From the NCBI GenBank assembly GCA_950022655.1, contig OX465580.1:46436028-46500027 (forward strand): DNA of 64,000 nucleotides. Reading direction: 5' to 3'. The translations under genes were made by a program, and so were the position numbers. The number at the start of each line of letters is the position of its first letter. Positions within the stretch are counted from its first letter, which is position 1. Positions 52,735 through 62,897 of the stretch are shown one piece after another. Origin of the DNA: Alentia gelatinosa. Taxonomy: Eukaryota > Annelida > Polychaeta > Phyllodocida > Polynoidae. Below the pieces are notes generated by a model that ran no database searches, was not told the DNA's origin, and worked only from the letters and a program-made list of their open reading frames with translations.

Positions 52735-53894
52735 AGCTACAGTTCTGAGGAATACAGTTCTGGTGGGTGTAAAAATTTATTTGGTGAACAATCTTGTCAA
52801 GGTCAGGTCAAAGGTCAAAGGTCACAACTAAAATAGCTCCCAGTTAGAATTGCTTTAACCACTGATATTTCAAGAAATATTTTACTTGGCCTTCTGATAT
52901 TTTAGGACCATGTACACCACGTTATATGGCCCAATAGCCACACAAAATATGGTTGACGTTGGTGAAGGTCAAGGTCACATCTACAGAGGTCGAATTGGTC
53001 AAAAGGGGTTCTATTAGTGAAAACACCTTCTTTCAGATTATTCTAAAGTTGCAATTTTGGGTTTACAATGCCAGCAATTGATGTTTAAGATCAGAGAGAC
53101 ATAGGTATTGGATAATCTGACTTTTATAATGATAGTCATATAATGTCCAGAGATATTGCAGGTTCAACATCAATATACATGGAGTGCACCTGTAGAATCC
53201 ATACTTGAATCAACAGGGGCTTATTCAATATTATATAGTTAGAAGCCAAGTAACAGAATACATATTGGTAGTAGGGTCTACTAAGATGATCAAATGGGAT
53301 GTTTCTCTGTCACTGCACGAAAACCTTTATTTTACATATATATACGCCATTGCGATAACGCACGTATCGGCTGTGTCGTGGCTTGTTTATACTTGTATAC
53401 ACCTATAATACGCCTCTGCGTTTCAGGCGTCTACGAGACAGTTTCCATATGTAGACGCGCGCGACTTGGCTGTCTTTCACGCCTGGCGTATTTAAGATAA
53501 AACATACTCTGTGCAATATATATACGCCAGGCGTATATATGATACCAACAAAAAAAAATTGCGGCCCGCCCCGTCCTGTGGGTGTTGGTAGAGGATGCAC
53601 CAACACTGACCCGCCACCCGCGACTTCCCAACCCCACCCCCTACCGACACCCCACCACCCCACCACTCTACACTCACTCTACCCATAGTGAAGCCCTGGT
53701 ACAGTCCCCCACCTCCCTGCAGTCTATGTAGACGGATTAGCGGCGGCTCGGCGTGTATGTGTAAGATGTTTTCACACCTAGTCGGAGGCGCATAGGGCGG
53801 GCGGCTGAGCGGGTGGCTGTGAGGGTGGCGGCCGCATTCACACTGGAGTCAGACTTCAGGCGCACAGAGACACTGGGGGGAGGCGATTATATAG
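52735..53894. other. Non-coding stretch with AAGGTCAAGGTCA-like and TATACGCC motifs
   Basis: AGGTCAGGTCAAAGGTCAAAGGTCAC (about 52800) and GAAGGTCAAGGTCACA (about 52965) are a common motif of marine invertebrate repeats. 53330-53560 has inverted TATACGCC/GGCGTATATA motifs and AGGCGTCTACGAGACAG, which is related to the Z flanking repeat. A C-rich tract lies at 53560-53700. No gene is seen. Confidence 0.5.
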
Positions 53895-54176
53895 TAAGCC
53901 TCACTGTCCACACATTGAAATGGTGTTTGAAAGTAAGATCTATTAGAAAAACAATTAAAAAATCAACATAATGCAAGGTTTACTATGTGTAATTCATCAA
54001 TTTATACTTAATTAGGTTTTTATAAAATGAATTGGTAATATAAAATTGCAATTTTCATATAATACAGACTTGGATGGTTAATGGCAAATGAATGATGATG
54101 ACCAGTAGTGTCCCCAAGTTGCAAAGATCGGAACTATTGGATGCTAGTGTATATACAACGGAATCAGGTGTATATA
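53895..54176. repeat. Unoccupied copy of host repeat H
   Basis: It reads through CATATAATACAGACTTGGATGG at 54055-54076, the exact point where the Gypsy element lies in the other copy. It directly precedes the flanking repeat of LINE Z and may be its 5' region. Confidence 0.85.
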
Positions 54177-54325
54177 TGACATATTTAAGACCGCACCATG
54201 GACATGTATATACGCCACTAGATAAGGCGTCTACGAGACGGATAACAGGTCTAACTTCTAGATACAAAATCCTACTGTTAGACGCGTTTCGCATACATAT
54301 GTAAAGCGGTAAGTTTCGTGCAGTG
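54177..54325 (+). repeat. Direct repeat flanking LINE Z, left copy
   Basis: TGACATATTTAAGACCGCAC to GTGCAGTGTATAC. The same sequence, with a handful of substitutions and a small deletion, lies at 61591-61735, directly after the poly(A) of Z. Confidence 0.9.
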
Positions 54326-54331
54326 TATACA

Positions 54332-56209
54332 ATGGAATCAGGCGTATATAGGACCCCAAGCATAAAGAGGCAACATTCGCTTACACCGAGCCCTAATAAT
54401 ATAGCGGAGAATCAATCCAAGCTAAGTATGCTCAAACAATCACTAAAAAAAAGTAGAACGGCATCTAGCCCGGGCCAATTGACCCAACTGTTTGACTTAT
54501 TGGAAGATGAGTTAGACACAACTGGGAAAGATAAACTAGTTGATTTAGATCTAGATACCCCCCAGAATATCAATGATACAACTATGAAGGCCCAATCTCA
54601 AGAGACGTTGTCAGTAGTATATCAGGATAGTAACTGTGATCCGTTTGCATCGAGTGAGGCAGAGAGTATCATTGCCCCTGACCTGCAATCAGTTGTACAT
54701 CTAATCAAGGCTTTGCCTACTAAGGTAGAACTACAGAAAGAAATCAATGATGCAGGGATAAAGTATCACAAGGAATTTCTCAATATTAAGAAGCAGTTGG
54801 ATGGGCTTAGAAATGATGTAGACAATACTCTCGCAGGGCTCATATCAGATAATGAGAAGATGGCAGTTAGAATAACCTCGCTAGAAGATAAACTACATCG
54901 CCTGTATGATCGAATTGACGGTGGGGAACATGTGCCTAGCCATGCGGAACGTACTCGCACCTATGCAGACGTAGTAGATGGGAAGTTTGATGATCGTACT
55001 GAGTTTTATTTTGCGAGTAGAAGTCGTAATCTGATAGTGCTGGGAATGGATTATGATCAAAATGAAAACTTGGAAGTAGTTATGACTTCTATCTACAATT
55101 GCCTAGGGATTAGAATGAGAGGGACGGACCATCTTCGTGCGTGTAGAATCATAGGAAATAATCCCCGTCTCAATCGCCAGGACAGGCCCCCTCCTATACT
55201 GGTATCGTACACCAATAAAGTAGCTCGGGATAAAGTTCTAGGGGCGGCTCCAAGGCTGATGAGGTCGATGTTACATTATGTGACGCTAAACGAGGATGAC
55301 CCTCCGGAAACTAGAAGAAAGAAGGGATTGATGAGGATGGTAAGAGGTTACAATCGTAGGATTGGGAGAAATGTATCACTTGAAAATGACAGGCTAGTCA
55401 TGGATGGGTTGTGTTTCACTATAGACACCGCAGACCAAATACCAGACACTCTGTTGCCCCCTGATTTCTTAGCTAGAAATAGGCGCCATGCAGGCGGATG
55501 GCAATCAACTGATAGAAGTGGCAATGGCAGACCTGGTAGGGCGGATATAGTACCTACTCGTGATACAAGGTCAACCTACGAACGTATTGGAAGACCGGGT
55601 CAACGCCCAGAAATCTACACCGATCAACAAACGCCGACCACTGCTCCTAAACCACAGCGGCTATCAGTTCCCGCCAAACCTGAATGCCCCCAGAAGGGCC
55701 AAGTGCACATTCGGGAACTATGTTACGGAATAGTGTTTGCTGGGCCCACAGCATACCTTAGTAATCTGTTTAAGTGCGAGGTAAAAATGCCGATAGATGA
55801 AAACGGCAACGAAAAAATGGTAACCTTCCTTAGCTCGGAACAGGCATACCAGTACCAGAAAGCCATCTATTGCGGAGACACTGTACTTGCGCATGAATTG
55901 TTGCACACCACGGATCCCTATAAGGCAAAAAAGCTTGGTAAGCAGACACAAAACATGAACAGCAAAAATTGGGACGATGCCAAAGAAGATAAAATGGCTG
56001 AGGTGGTTTTTGCTAAATTTTCCCAGAATGCAAACTTAAGGGCGAAACTAACGCTGACATCTCCAACAGCACTCATTGAGTCCACAAGTAATGACTACTG
56101 GGGATCTGGTGTAGCTTACGAACGTGCTCATCTAACAACTCAGTACAAGGTGCGCAACCGGTGCGGACACATACTTATGCAGGTGCGCAATGTGCTATTG
56201 GCAGACTAA
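54332..56209 (+). CDS. LINE Z ORF1: coiled coil, RRM-like and NADAR domains
   Basis: The open frame begins at 54323. I prefer the ATG at 54332 (MESGVYRTPSIKRQ). Roughly residues 130-200 form a coiled coil (KEFLNIKKQLDGLRNDVDNT, KMAVRITSLEDKLHRLYDR). Residues 230-320 resemble the LINE-1-type RRM (SRNLIVLGMDYDQNENLEV, PPPILVSYTNKVARDKVL). A disordered basic stretch runs to about 450. Residues 460-625 are a complete NADAR/YbiA domain: TAYLSNLFKCEV, FLSSEQAYQYQKAIYCGD, TDPYKAKKLGK, FAKFSQNANLRAKLTLTSP, ALIESTSNDYWGSG and CGHILMQVRNVLL. Spacing and motifs follow bacterial YbiA closely. The role in the LINE is unknown. The SGNH domain follows in the same frame after TAA. Confidence 0.85.
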   Translation: MESGVYRTPSIKRQHSLTPSPNNIAENQSKLSMLKQSLKKSRTASSPGQLTQLFDLLEDELDTTGKDKLVDLDLDTPQNINDTTMKAQSQETLSVVYQDSNCDPFASSEAESIIAPDLQSVVHLIKALPTKVELQKEINDAGIKYHKEFLNIKKQLDGLRNDVDNTLAGLISDNEKMAVRITSLEDKLHRLYDRIDGGEHVPSHAERTRTYADVVDGKFDDRTEFYFASRSRNLIVLGMDYDQNENLEVVMTSIYNCLGIRMRGTDHLRACRIIGNNPRLNRQDRPPPILVSYTNKVARDKVLGAAPRLMRSMLHYVTLNEDDPPETRRKKGLMRMVRGYNRRIGRNVSLENDRLVMDGLCFTIDTADQIPDTLLPPDFLARNRRHAGGWQSTDRSGNGRPGRADIVPTRDTRSTYERIGRPGQRPEIYTDQQTPTTAPKPQRLSVPAKPECPQKGQVHIRELCYGIVFAGPTAYLSNLFKCEVKMPIDENGNEKMVTFLSSEQAYQYQKAIYCGDTVLAHELLHTTDPYKAKKLGKQTQNMNSKNWDDAKEDKMAEVVFAKFSQNANLRAKLTLTSPTALIESTSNDYWGSGVAYERAHLTTQYKVRNRCGHILMQVRNVLLAD

Positions 56210-56227
56210 CTACCATCAGACTCGAGC

Positions 56228-56929
56228 TTGAAATACCAGAACTCCATAGACGCAGGTGACATACTTCGAAGCATATGTAACACTACCTTTTGCAATATGA
56301 TCGTTATAATTAGTGACTCGAAATTAAGTGTTGTATGTGACCTCATACATGAAGAGTTTGATGTCACTATTATAATTAATCGAGGTGCAGGACTGGTAAG
56401 ACTGGGAAGAACCGCACTGAGATATTGTAGAAACCATGCAGATGTAGAAACTGTCTATATTTGTGGAGGAGTGTGTGATATGCATTATTATGATGACCAC
56501 ACAGGCAAAATGGAACTTTGTGGTATGGACATAAGAAGTTATGTATGAAAGCAGGAACAGACCCGGCTCAAAATCACGGATGAGTTAAGCAAATTAACAC
56601 CGATAACTAAAGTGTGTTTTGGTACCTATTTTGGTGTTGATTATGCAAAATATTATAGTTCCACAGTAGATCAAGACAACCAACAAGAAATCAATGAAAG
56701 GGCCCAAGTTGATAATGAAATGATAATCAAGGAAAATCAAGCCAAGGGACTCGCTACTCCACACTTAGGCTCGCTGGTTTATGTAGACCACAGAAGTCAA
56801 AATAGACTGATGATACACTATGACAAGTTGTGGGATGGGTGCCACGTCCACAAAAATTACTTTGAAAAATTTGCGCACTATATGAAGAGGGCACTCCGAC
56901 GAAATACCGTACTAACAAGTGCAAGTTAG
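56228..56929 (+). pseudogene. LINE Z SGNH/GDSL-type hydrolase domain
   Basis: In the same frame as ORF1, 6 codons after its TAA. Block I is MIVIISDSKLSVV (Ser in SDS). Block III is VYICGGVCDMHYYDD, where the usual Asn is Cys (GVCD). After an in-frame TGA at 56546 the reading continues KVCFGTYFGVDYAKYY, and block V is KLWDGCHVHKNYFEKFAHYM (Asp and His in DGCH). Fold and motif order match the esterase domain of CR1 ORF1 proteins and the SGNH domain of LINE Y. Confidence 0.75.
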
Positions 56930-58500
56930 GTTGCAATAGTCTACACAAACCGTTGATAAGGTATTGTACCCACTAACCCAGGCCGTGAGGTTGGGAAATT
57001 GAAGGTACACTACTGATGTCTCGATCTTGGATACCTAATTATGTACTGGCCGAGAGGTAGTACCGAATTGTTCTGACCGAATGACCTACTGACATACTAC
57101 GATACGGTAGCACAGCAACACTGCAGTGCTGTGGAAATGGAACAGTATCCGGTTGCAAAGGAAGCCGGACCTATATGCTATGTTTACCTGAGTTAAGTAA
57201 TATTATTCATAACACTGAGTATAATGTGAGTGAATGCTAGAAATCGAACCTAAAATGAAGCTAAGTATAAGTGCTGAGCTTCCTGTGTAACTTAATTTTT
57301 TACTTCACTCTAATATGTTATCACTTTATTTCTATTTTCGTCATTTTTCTTCATTTTTCTTTGGATTATTGATGTCTAGTAAAAGGACTACCTTCTTGAT
57401 TAAAATGTTTATTGAAATGCTTATTAGATTAAATTTGATTTAATTTGGTGTATATTTTTTGCTAGATCAGGAAATTGTGACTAAGTTACTTTACGTTGCA
57501 GATGTACGCTATATTAGCCCCAAATCTTTGAACTTTATTTGTATTCTTATCTTAGACTGTAACTACTTGTGTCTTTGCTTTTTGTTTTTTCATATAATGG
57601 CACTGGAGGGAAGGAGAGATGCATCTGGGTCCACGGAGACTAAGACTAAGGCTGAAGTTGCAAATTATGAAATCTGAAACCCATAATTTGTGTACCGAGG
57701 AAGTCTTCGTAACTGTGGTTCATGACAAGGACCATATCGTGGACGGCCAGGATCTGGAAATAAGGGTGTTGGACAAACCTACAAACCTACTTTTAGGATA
57801 CCCGGATTATACCATGATCGAGGATGTATCTCTCTATAACCTCAGCAAAACCTTACAAAACCTTATGAAACTCTTAGTTTACACTTGACCTTGTATATTA
57901 TGTATGTAAAGGAGGACAGTTACTAAAATGATTATACATTATGTCGCTATAATGATCCAGGCCGTGAGGTTGGTTAGCCACTAAGTGAACAGGAATATAG
58001 TCTGTGATGTCCTTGACATATCTATTTCTGATAACAGCATATGGAAGCACACCATACTTGGAAAGAAGACATATGACAATGAGTATAACGTCGACTAGTA
58101 TAAGTTATAATTAAGGAATAATTGATGTTATTCGCTGAAAATTATATGAGACTTATTAGTATAATGATTTTTGGTTTATGAAGTATTGTACTGTATAGTA
58201 GATGATACACAGCTCTTGTTACTCTTGTTATTACGGTTAAACTTAAATGGCGGTTTTCGGTCCCTCCTTTATCACCAGGCATTAATCATGCTCTTCACCT
58301 TGATTAGCCTGACTCTTGCTCTGATATCACCGTTTTTTTGTTTTCTTTTTCTCATATCGGGGAGTCAAAACAGACAGGATTTTGACTTCCTTTAAGCTCG
58401 GCTGTCTGGGGTAACCCCACACAGTTGGTTATTCTTATTCTTATTTTTTCTTTCTTCCTCTTTCTTTCAACTCATATTATAATCATCAGTAATTACTACT
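56930..58500 (+). other. LINE Z spacer between ORF1 and ORF2
   Basis: About 1.57 kb. CCAGGCCGTGAGGTTGG occurs at about 56979 and 57958, so the spacer has an internal duplication of about 980 bp spacing. Small frames at 57459-57677 and 57619-57888 (VHDKDHIVDGQDLEIRVLD, LLLGYPDYTMIED) have no family that I can name. A T-rich stretch precedes ORF2. Confidence 0.6.
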
Positions 58501-58501
58501 T

Positions 58502-59138
58502 ATGAAGGGAATCTGTTTTGGTCATGTCAATGCAAGGAGTGTGTATCCAATTTTGGATCAGTTGAAACTTATGAAGGATAACTATGACTATATTGGTATA
58601 ACGGAAAGTTGGCTAAAACCGCATTACACGGATGGTATGATAAATTTAAGAGGGATGAGAGTGTTTAGAGTAGATAGGTTAGATAGAATTGGGGGGGGTG
58701 GCTTGTTATGTTTCTGATAGGTTTTCTTCTTATACGAGTATTATTAACAAGCATTCACTTTGTGATGATAATATAGAAATTATTACATTGCAAACCATCA
58801 AGCCCAAGAATAAAAAGATGAGAATAATATTTTGTTATAAACCCCACAAAGGAAAAATGGATCACTTTCTGTCTAAACTTCAGTCTGTTCTAGATGATGG
58901 TACAATGGAAAGTAATGAAACATGGTTAGGAGGGGATTTTAACACTAATTTGTATAACAGAGGGGATCCGAACACTAAGAGACTTGTGAATTTTGCTAGG
59001 GATAATAACTTGAAGCAATATATTGATGCAGTCACTAGGCCTGCGGGTAGCTCAGGAACACTTATTGACCACTTTTATACTGACTCTGAGCATGTATCGA
59101 CTTAGGGGGTAAGTAATATATATCTCAGCGATCATTTA
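58502..59138 (+). pseudogene. LINE Z ORF2 endonuclease
   Basis: It starts MKGICFGHVNARSVYPILDQ. The catalytic Glu is in YIGITESWL. A frame change coincides with the G8 run at 58691-58698, so it could be a sequencing or assembly error. Then come IIFCYKPHKGKMDHF, WLGGDFNTNLY, TLIDHFYTDSEHVS, a TAG at 59103 and VSNIYLSDHLLIFI. All expected motifs are present. Confidence 0.85.
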
Positions 59139-61313
59139 TTGATTTTTATTAACCGTAAAAAGATCAAAGAGAAGAAAGAAAAATTAACTTTTGTTGGTAG
59201 GACTTATAGGAGGTACAACTATAATTCCTTAAAAGACTTTGTAAGAAACCTAGACTGGGACTTGTTTTGGAACAGTGACAATCCTGATGAGCAATGGGAC
59301 ATCATGATCAAGAACTTAACGTTATACCTGGATGACACTTGCCCTATGAAAAATATGACATTTAAAAGAAAAAGAGAACCCTGGGTAACGGATGAGACTC
59401 TTTCTTTGTTAGACGAAAGGGAGTGCTGTCTGAAACAATTTAAAATATCTCGAAATGGGGAGTTCCTAGTTAAAGCAAGAAAACTATCTAAGCAGATCAA
59501 ATATAATTTACTAGCTTCCAAAAATTTATACTGTAAAACCATTCTTGAAGAAACTAAGGATAGGCCGAGAGACTTCTGGAGACAGATTAAAACTATGATG
59601 GATGGGGAAAGTATTAATGATACTTGTATAATCTATGACGAAGGTACAAAACAACAAGTAAAGGTAGAAGACACTGCGAACTATGTTAACGAATTTTTTA
59701 CGAATATTGGAGGAACCCTTTTTAGCGAATGCGACATTGATGGGCATATGGACTTGATAGATAAGCTAGGAAAGTTACCAGTAAATGGTTTGAATGTGGA
59801 TTTCACTGCTAACTATGATGATGTAATGAAACTTTTGTTAAAAATTTCGGAACATAAATCTTCGGGTATACCCAACGTATCGAGTATGGTACTCAAGCAT
59901 TTTCTTATTATATCACTGAGAGAGTTTATATTTATATTAGAAACCTCATTTACTGAAGGAATTATACCTATGTCCTGGAAGGAAAGCACAATAACCCCCT
60001 TGCCTAAAGGAGGGAACCTCCACAAAATAACAAATTGGAGACCAATCTCGATCTTGCCTATGCCTGTAAAGGTACAGGAGAAAATTGTGCATAAGTTTAT
60101 TTATGATTGGCTAATTGAAAACGATTATCTAACTCCCTTCCAATACGGATTTCGTCCCAATATGGGGACTGAGGATGCGGTATTTAGTCTGCTAGGTGAT
60201 CTTTACAAACAGAGGGACGACAGTGAGGTGACGGCAGCCTGCTTCGTAGACATAAGGAAGGCTTTTGATTCTGTTTCGCATAGTCTGTTGTTGGTCAAAT
60301 TAGAAAGGTTAGTTGGGTTACCGGGGAATATTATTTGTTGGTTAACGGATTACTTAAATGAAAGAAAACAAAAGGTATATCTAAATGGAATAACATCTGA
60401 AACTCGAATGGTGGACACTGGGGTCCCACAAGGATCGGTATTGGGGCCTCTGCTTTTTATTATTTATATTAACGACATGTGCGATGATTTATCAGGGGTA
60501 AGATTTATACAATATGCAGATGATTTAATAATATATAGTAACAATAGAAACCCAGACTATGCGAAACAGGATCTTAGCCGTAACATTGAAAAAATCTTTA
60601 AATGGACTAATATCAACGGATTGAAATTGAATACGGAAAAAACCATGACTTGTTGGTTTCTTGCCCCGACCAAACGGAAATTTGTTCCAGAATTGTCTAT
60701 TTTGTGTAATGGAGAGACGCTATGTAATAAGAAGAGCTATAATTACCTTGGGTTTGTATTGGATGAGGGATTAACTTTCACTACACATATAGGAAAAGTA
60801 CTTAAATCAGTGAATAATAAATTATTTAAACTACGAAAGATCAGAGGTTCGATAACACGGGAAGTAGCGAAACGAATTTACTGTACGACCATTAGACCCA
60901 TAATGGAGTACTGTGGTTTTTCACTAGATGGAGCTAATAAGGGAGATTTAGAATTGCTTCAAAAAGCACAAAACAGGGCACTCAGATTAATTGTGGGTGG
61001 GAATTGTAGGCGGAAAAGCATATCGTCTCTCCATTCTGAGTGTAGTATTGAATATCTTGATGAACGGAGGAACAAACAGTTATTGAAAAAAATGTTTAAA
61101 CTATCAAAAAAGGAAGATTACATTGTTGATCGGGTCAGGAACACTAGAAGTATTAATAAGGTTAAATTTAAAATGACGAAGCACAAAACAAGCAGATATG
61201 AAAAAAGTCCGTACTGGAGGGGTTCACATTTATGGGATCGCATTCCTTCTGAAATGCAGTGTTGTAATACCATGGACGAGTTTAAAAGACATTTGAGATC
61301 ATTAGATACTTGA
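59139..61313 (+). CDS. LINE Z reverse transcriptase
   Basis: An uninterrupted ORF of 724 codons. It starts in the endonuclease end (INRKKIKEKKEK), then has the linker and the RT: SWKESTITPLPKGGNLHKIT, NWRPISILPMPVKVQEKIV, YGFRPNMGTEDAVFSLLGDL, AACFVDIRKAFDSVSH (motif A), DTGVPQGSVLGPLLFIIYIN (motif B), IQYADDLIIYSNN (YADD) and SYNYLGFVLDEGLTF. It ends with the CR1-type C terminus (SPYWRGSHLWDRIPSEMQ). The catalytic residues are intact and there is no RNase H. It may be functional if the upstream endonuclease breaks are sequencing artefacts. Confidence 0.9.
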   Translation: MIFINRKKIKEKKEKLTFVGRTYRRYNYNSLKDFVRNLDWDLFWNSDNPDEQWDIMIKNLTLYLDDTCPMKNMTFKRKREPWVTDETLSLLDERECCLKQFKISRNGEFLVKARKLSKQIKYNLLASKNLYCKTILEETKDRPRDFWRQIKTMMDGESINDTCIIYDEGTKQQVKVEDTANYVNEFFTNIGGTLFSECDIDGHMDLIDKLGKLPVNGLNVDFTANYDDVMKLLLKISEHKSSGIPNVSSMVLKHFLIISLREFIFILETSFTEGIIPMSWKESTITPLPKGGNLHKITNWRPISILPMPVKVQEKIVHKFIYDWLIENDYLTPFQYGFRPNMGTEDAVFSLLGDLYKQRDDSEVTAACFVDIRKAFDSVSHSLLLVKLERLVGLPGNIICWLTDYLNERKQKVYLNGITSETRMVDTGVPQGSVLGPLLFIIYINDMCDDLSGVRFIQYADDLIIYSNNRNPDYAKQDLSRNIEKIFKWTNINGLKLNTEKTMTCWFLAPTKRKFVPELSILCNGETLCNKKSYNYLGFVLDEGLTFTTHIGKVLKSVNNKLFKLRKIRGSITREVAKRIYCTTIRPIMEYCGFSLDGANKGDLELLQKAQNRALRLIVGGNCRRKSISSLHSECSIEYLDERRNKQLLKKMFKLSKKEDYIVDRVRNTRSINKVKFKMTKHKTSRYEKSPYWRGSHLWDRIPSEMQCCNTMDEFKRHLRSLDT

Positions 61314-61590
61314 TAATTAGAGTTTCCTAGTTGTATGTCTGGCCGAGAGGTAGTCATACTGACAAAGGTGGGCTCTTTAAACTGTACGTGGTGGAATATG
61401 GATTGAGTTGTAAATCAAAATTTTCCATCTCATTATCCTTTCTTCTTCTTACATTTGTTATTTACTTTTCCTTTTATGTACATGAAAGCTGGTTGTCTAC
61501 TGTACAGTTTGTTGAACTCTCATGTACCTCAATTGGAAGAACTCCTCTCGTGGGAGAAATTGAAATAAAGTGAAATAAAAAAAAAAAAAA
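61314..61590 (+). other. LINE Z 3' UTR and poly(A)
   Basis: It contains TGGCCGAGAGGTAGTCATAC, also seen near 57047 (CTGGCCGAGAGGTAGTACCG). It ends GAAATAAAGTGAAATA plus an A-run to 61590. Confidence 0.8.
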
Positions 61591-61735
61591 TGACGTATTT
61601 AAGACCGCACCATGGACATGTTTATACGCCACTAGATAAGGCGTCTACGAACCGGATAACAGGTCTAACTTCTAGACGCAAAATCCTACTGTTAGGCGCG
61701 TTTCGCATACATATGTAAAGTTTTGTGCAGTGTGT
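61591..61735 (+). repeat. Direct repeat flanking LINE Z, right copy
   Basis: It begins TGACGTATTTAAGACCGCAC immediately after the poly(A) and corresponds to 54177-54325. A 6-bp deletion lies after CATATGTAAAG. Confidence 0.9.
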
Positions 61736-62084
61736 GCTACAACATATTTTAGGTAGATATGCATATAGCTTGTGACCTTGAGATGACCTTGAACAGAGGT
61801 TAAAGGCAAAGTTTTTTGGGTATGCCTTATTAGTGGAGCAGATAAAGTCCTGCAAATGATGATACAAGCACCAAATTTTGTACAGTGATTCTCCTTGGTA
61901 TACTAAGTAATTCTATCCAACGAGCCACTTAAAAATCCAAGATGGTGGCCGTTTTTCAAGATGGCTGCCAAAGTGACCTGCTGAGAATGAACCCAAATGC
62001 CATAAGACCATTCCCAGCTAGTCACCCTCCCACCTCACGATCCGCAGTCGATGTCAAGGTCGCTGCATAATTTAGCGGAGGCGT
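61736..62084. other. Non-coding, AAGATGGCNGCC-type repeat
   Basis: CTTGTGACCTTGAGATGACCTTG and AAGATGGTGGCC...AAGATGGCTGCC are phrases of common invertebrate dispersed repeats. No gene. Confidence 0.5.
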
Positions 62085-62385
62085 TGGGAAAATACACTGG
62101 CCACCATAGCAGACAATTGCTATGACGAAATTCAAATTTGAAGTGAAGTTGCGCATTCTGTACGACATGTCCATAGGTGTCATGAACGGACGACAGTTTG
62201 GGTGACATTTTCAATCACGTGACACCACGATTGTTGTGACTGAAAAACATGTTTGGCTGCCCTACGCCTCTTAGACTCACGACATATTGCCTATTCACTA
62301 AAGTGTCGTGTCTATCGAACACTGACGGCAAAAACACGTCGCTCATAACGATTGTCGTCTCTGAAAAACAGGCCCCTGGTCTCAA
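62085..62385. mobile_element. Partial M1 foldback element
   Basis: It begins in the M1 centre (ATACACTGGCCACCATAGCA, GCTATGACGAAATTCAAATT). It then reads the reverse complement of the left half of copy a (TGTACGACATGTCCATAGGTG, CACTGACGGCAAAAACACGT) and ends TGAAAAACAGGCCCC. The other half is missing. Confidence 0.7.
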
Positions 62386-62669
62386 GTTGAGACCAAAGTT
62401 GAGATCCTTTCACTTGAGATCGCCTGAGATCGTTTCAACTGAAAAACACCCAAAGCACCCCAAATGGTCTTATCTTCGGGCCCAGGTTCCCTAAAACCTA
62501 AATCTTAGACAAACCTGTTCTGTACTCTTTCAAAATTCTTAATTCAGTTACAACCAGCACACTCAGTTCGAGGCCCTGTGGATCCAAGTGCTCCAACCTA
62601 GAGCTGTAGGATGGTACGATTCCTGTAGGAAATGCTCCTACGGATAAGGTCAAACTTGAATACTGACAC

Positions 62670-62897
62670 CTGGGAGCTGTTTCAAAAGTCGGGAGGGTGC
62701 TAAACAAGAGTACTCACCGCCAAAGCGAGAGCTAACAATGGCACTTGAAGCATCGCTGTGGAGATGGAGGTGCCGCTCTCTATTGGGTATTGGTAGCGGT
62801 TTTGCTGCCGCTTTGATTCAATGTACCGCTCGCTGTTGCTTTGAAAATGCGACGTGCCGCTGGCGAGACTTCACTTGACTTTTGAAACAGCTCCCAG
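62670..62897. mobile_element. 228-bp MITE with perfect 21-bp TIRs
   Basis: CTGGGAGCTGTTTCAAAAGTC (62670-62690) and its exact reverse complement (62877-62897) bound it. The interior is rich in CCGCT/AGCGG motifs. The target duplication is not evident, and the superfamily was not assigned. Confidence 0.85.

Larger units (their letters stand above)
54326..61590 (+). mobile_element. CR1-type LINE 'Z' with NADAR-SGNH ORF1
   Basis: Order: ORF1 (54332-56209, coiled coil, RRM-like, NADAR), SGNH (56228-56929, same frame), spacer (56930-58500), ORF2 endonuclease (58502-59138), RT (59139-61313), 3' UTR, poly(A) (61578-61590). It is the best preserved element in the window: ORF1 and RT are uninterrupted, and the remaining damage is two stops in the ORF1/SGNH reading, a G-run frameshift and one stop in the endonuclease. 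It is flanked by direct repeats of about 145 bp. Confidence 0.9.

Noticed and set aside
57619..57888. Aspartic-protease-like ORF in the LINE Z spacer
   Set aside because: There is no DTG/DSG motif. The resemblance to a protease C-terminal region is too weak to call.
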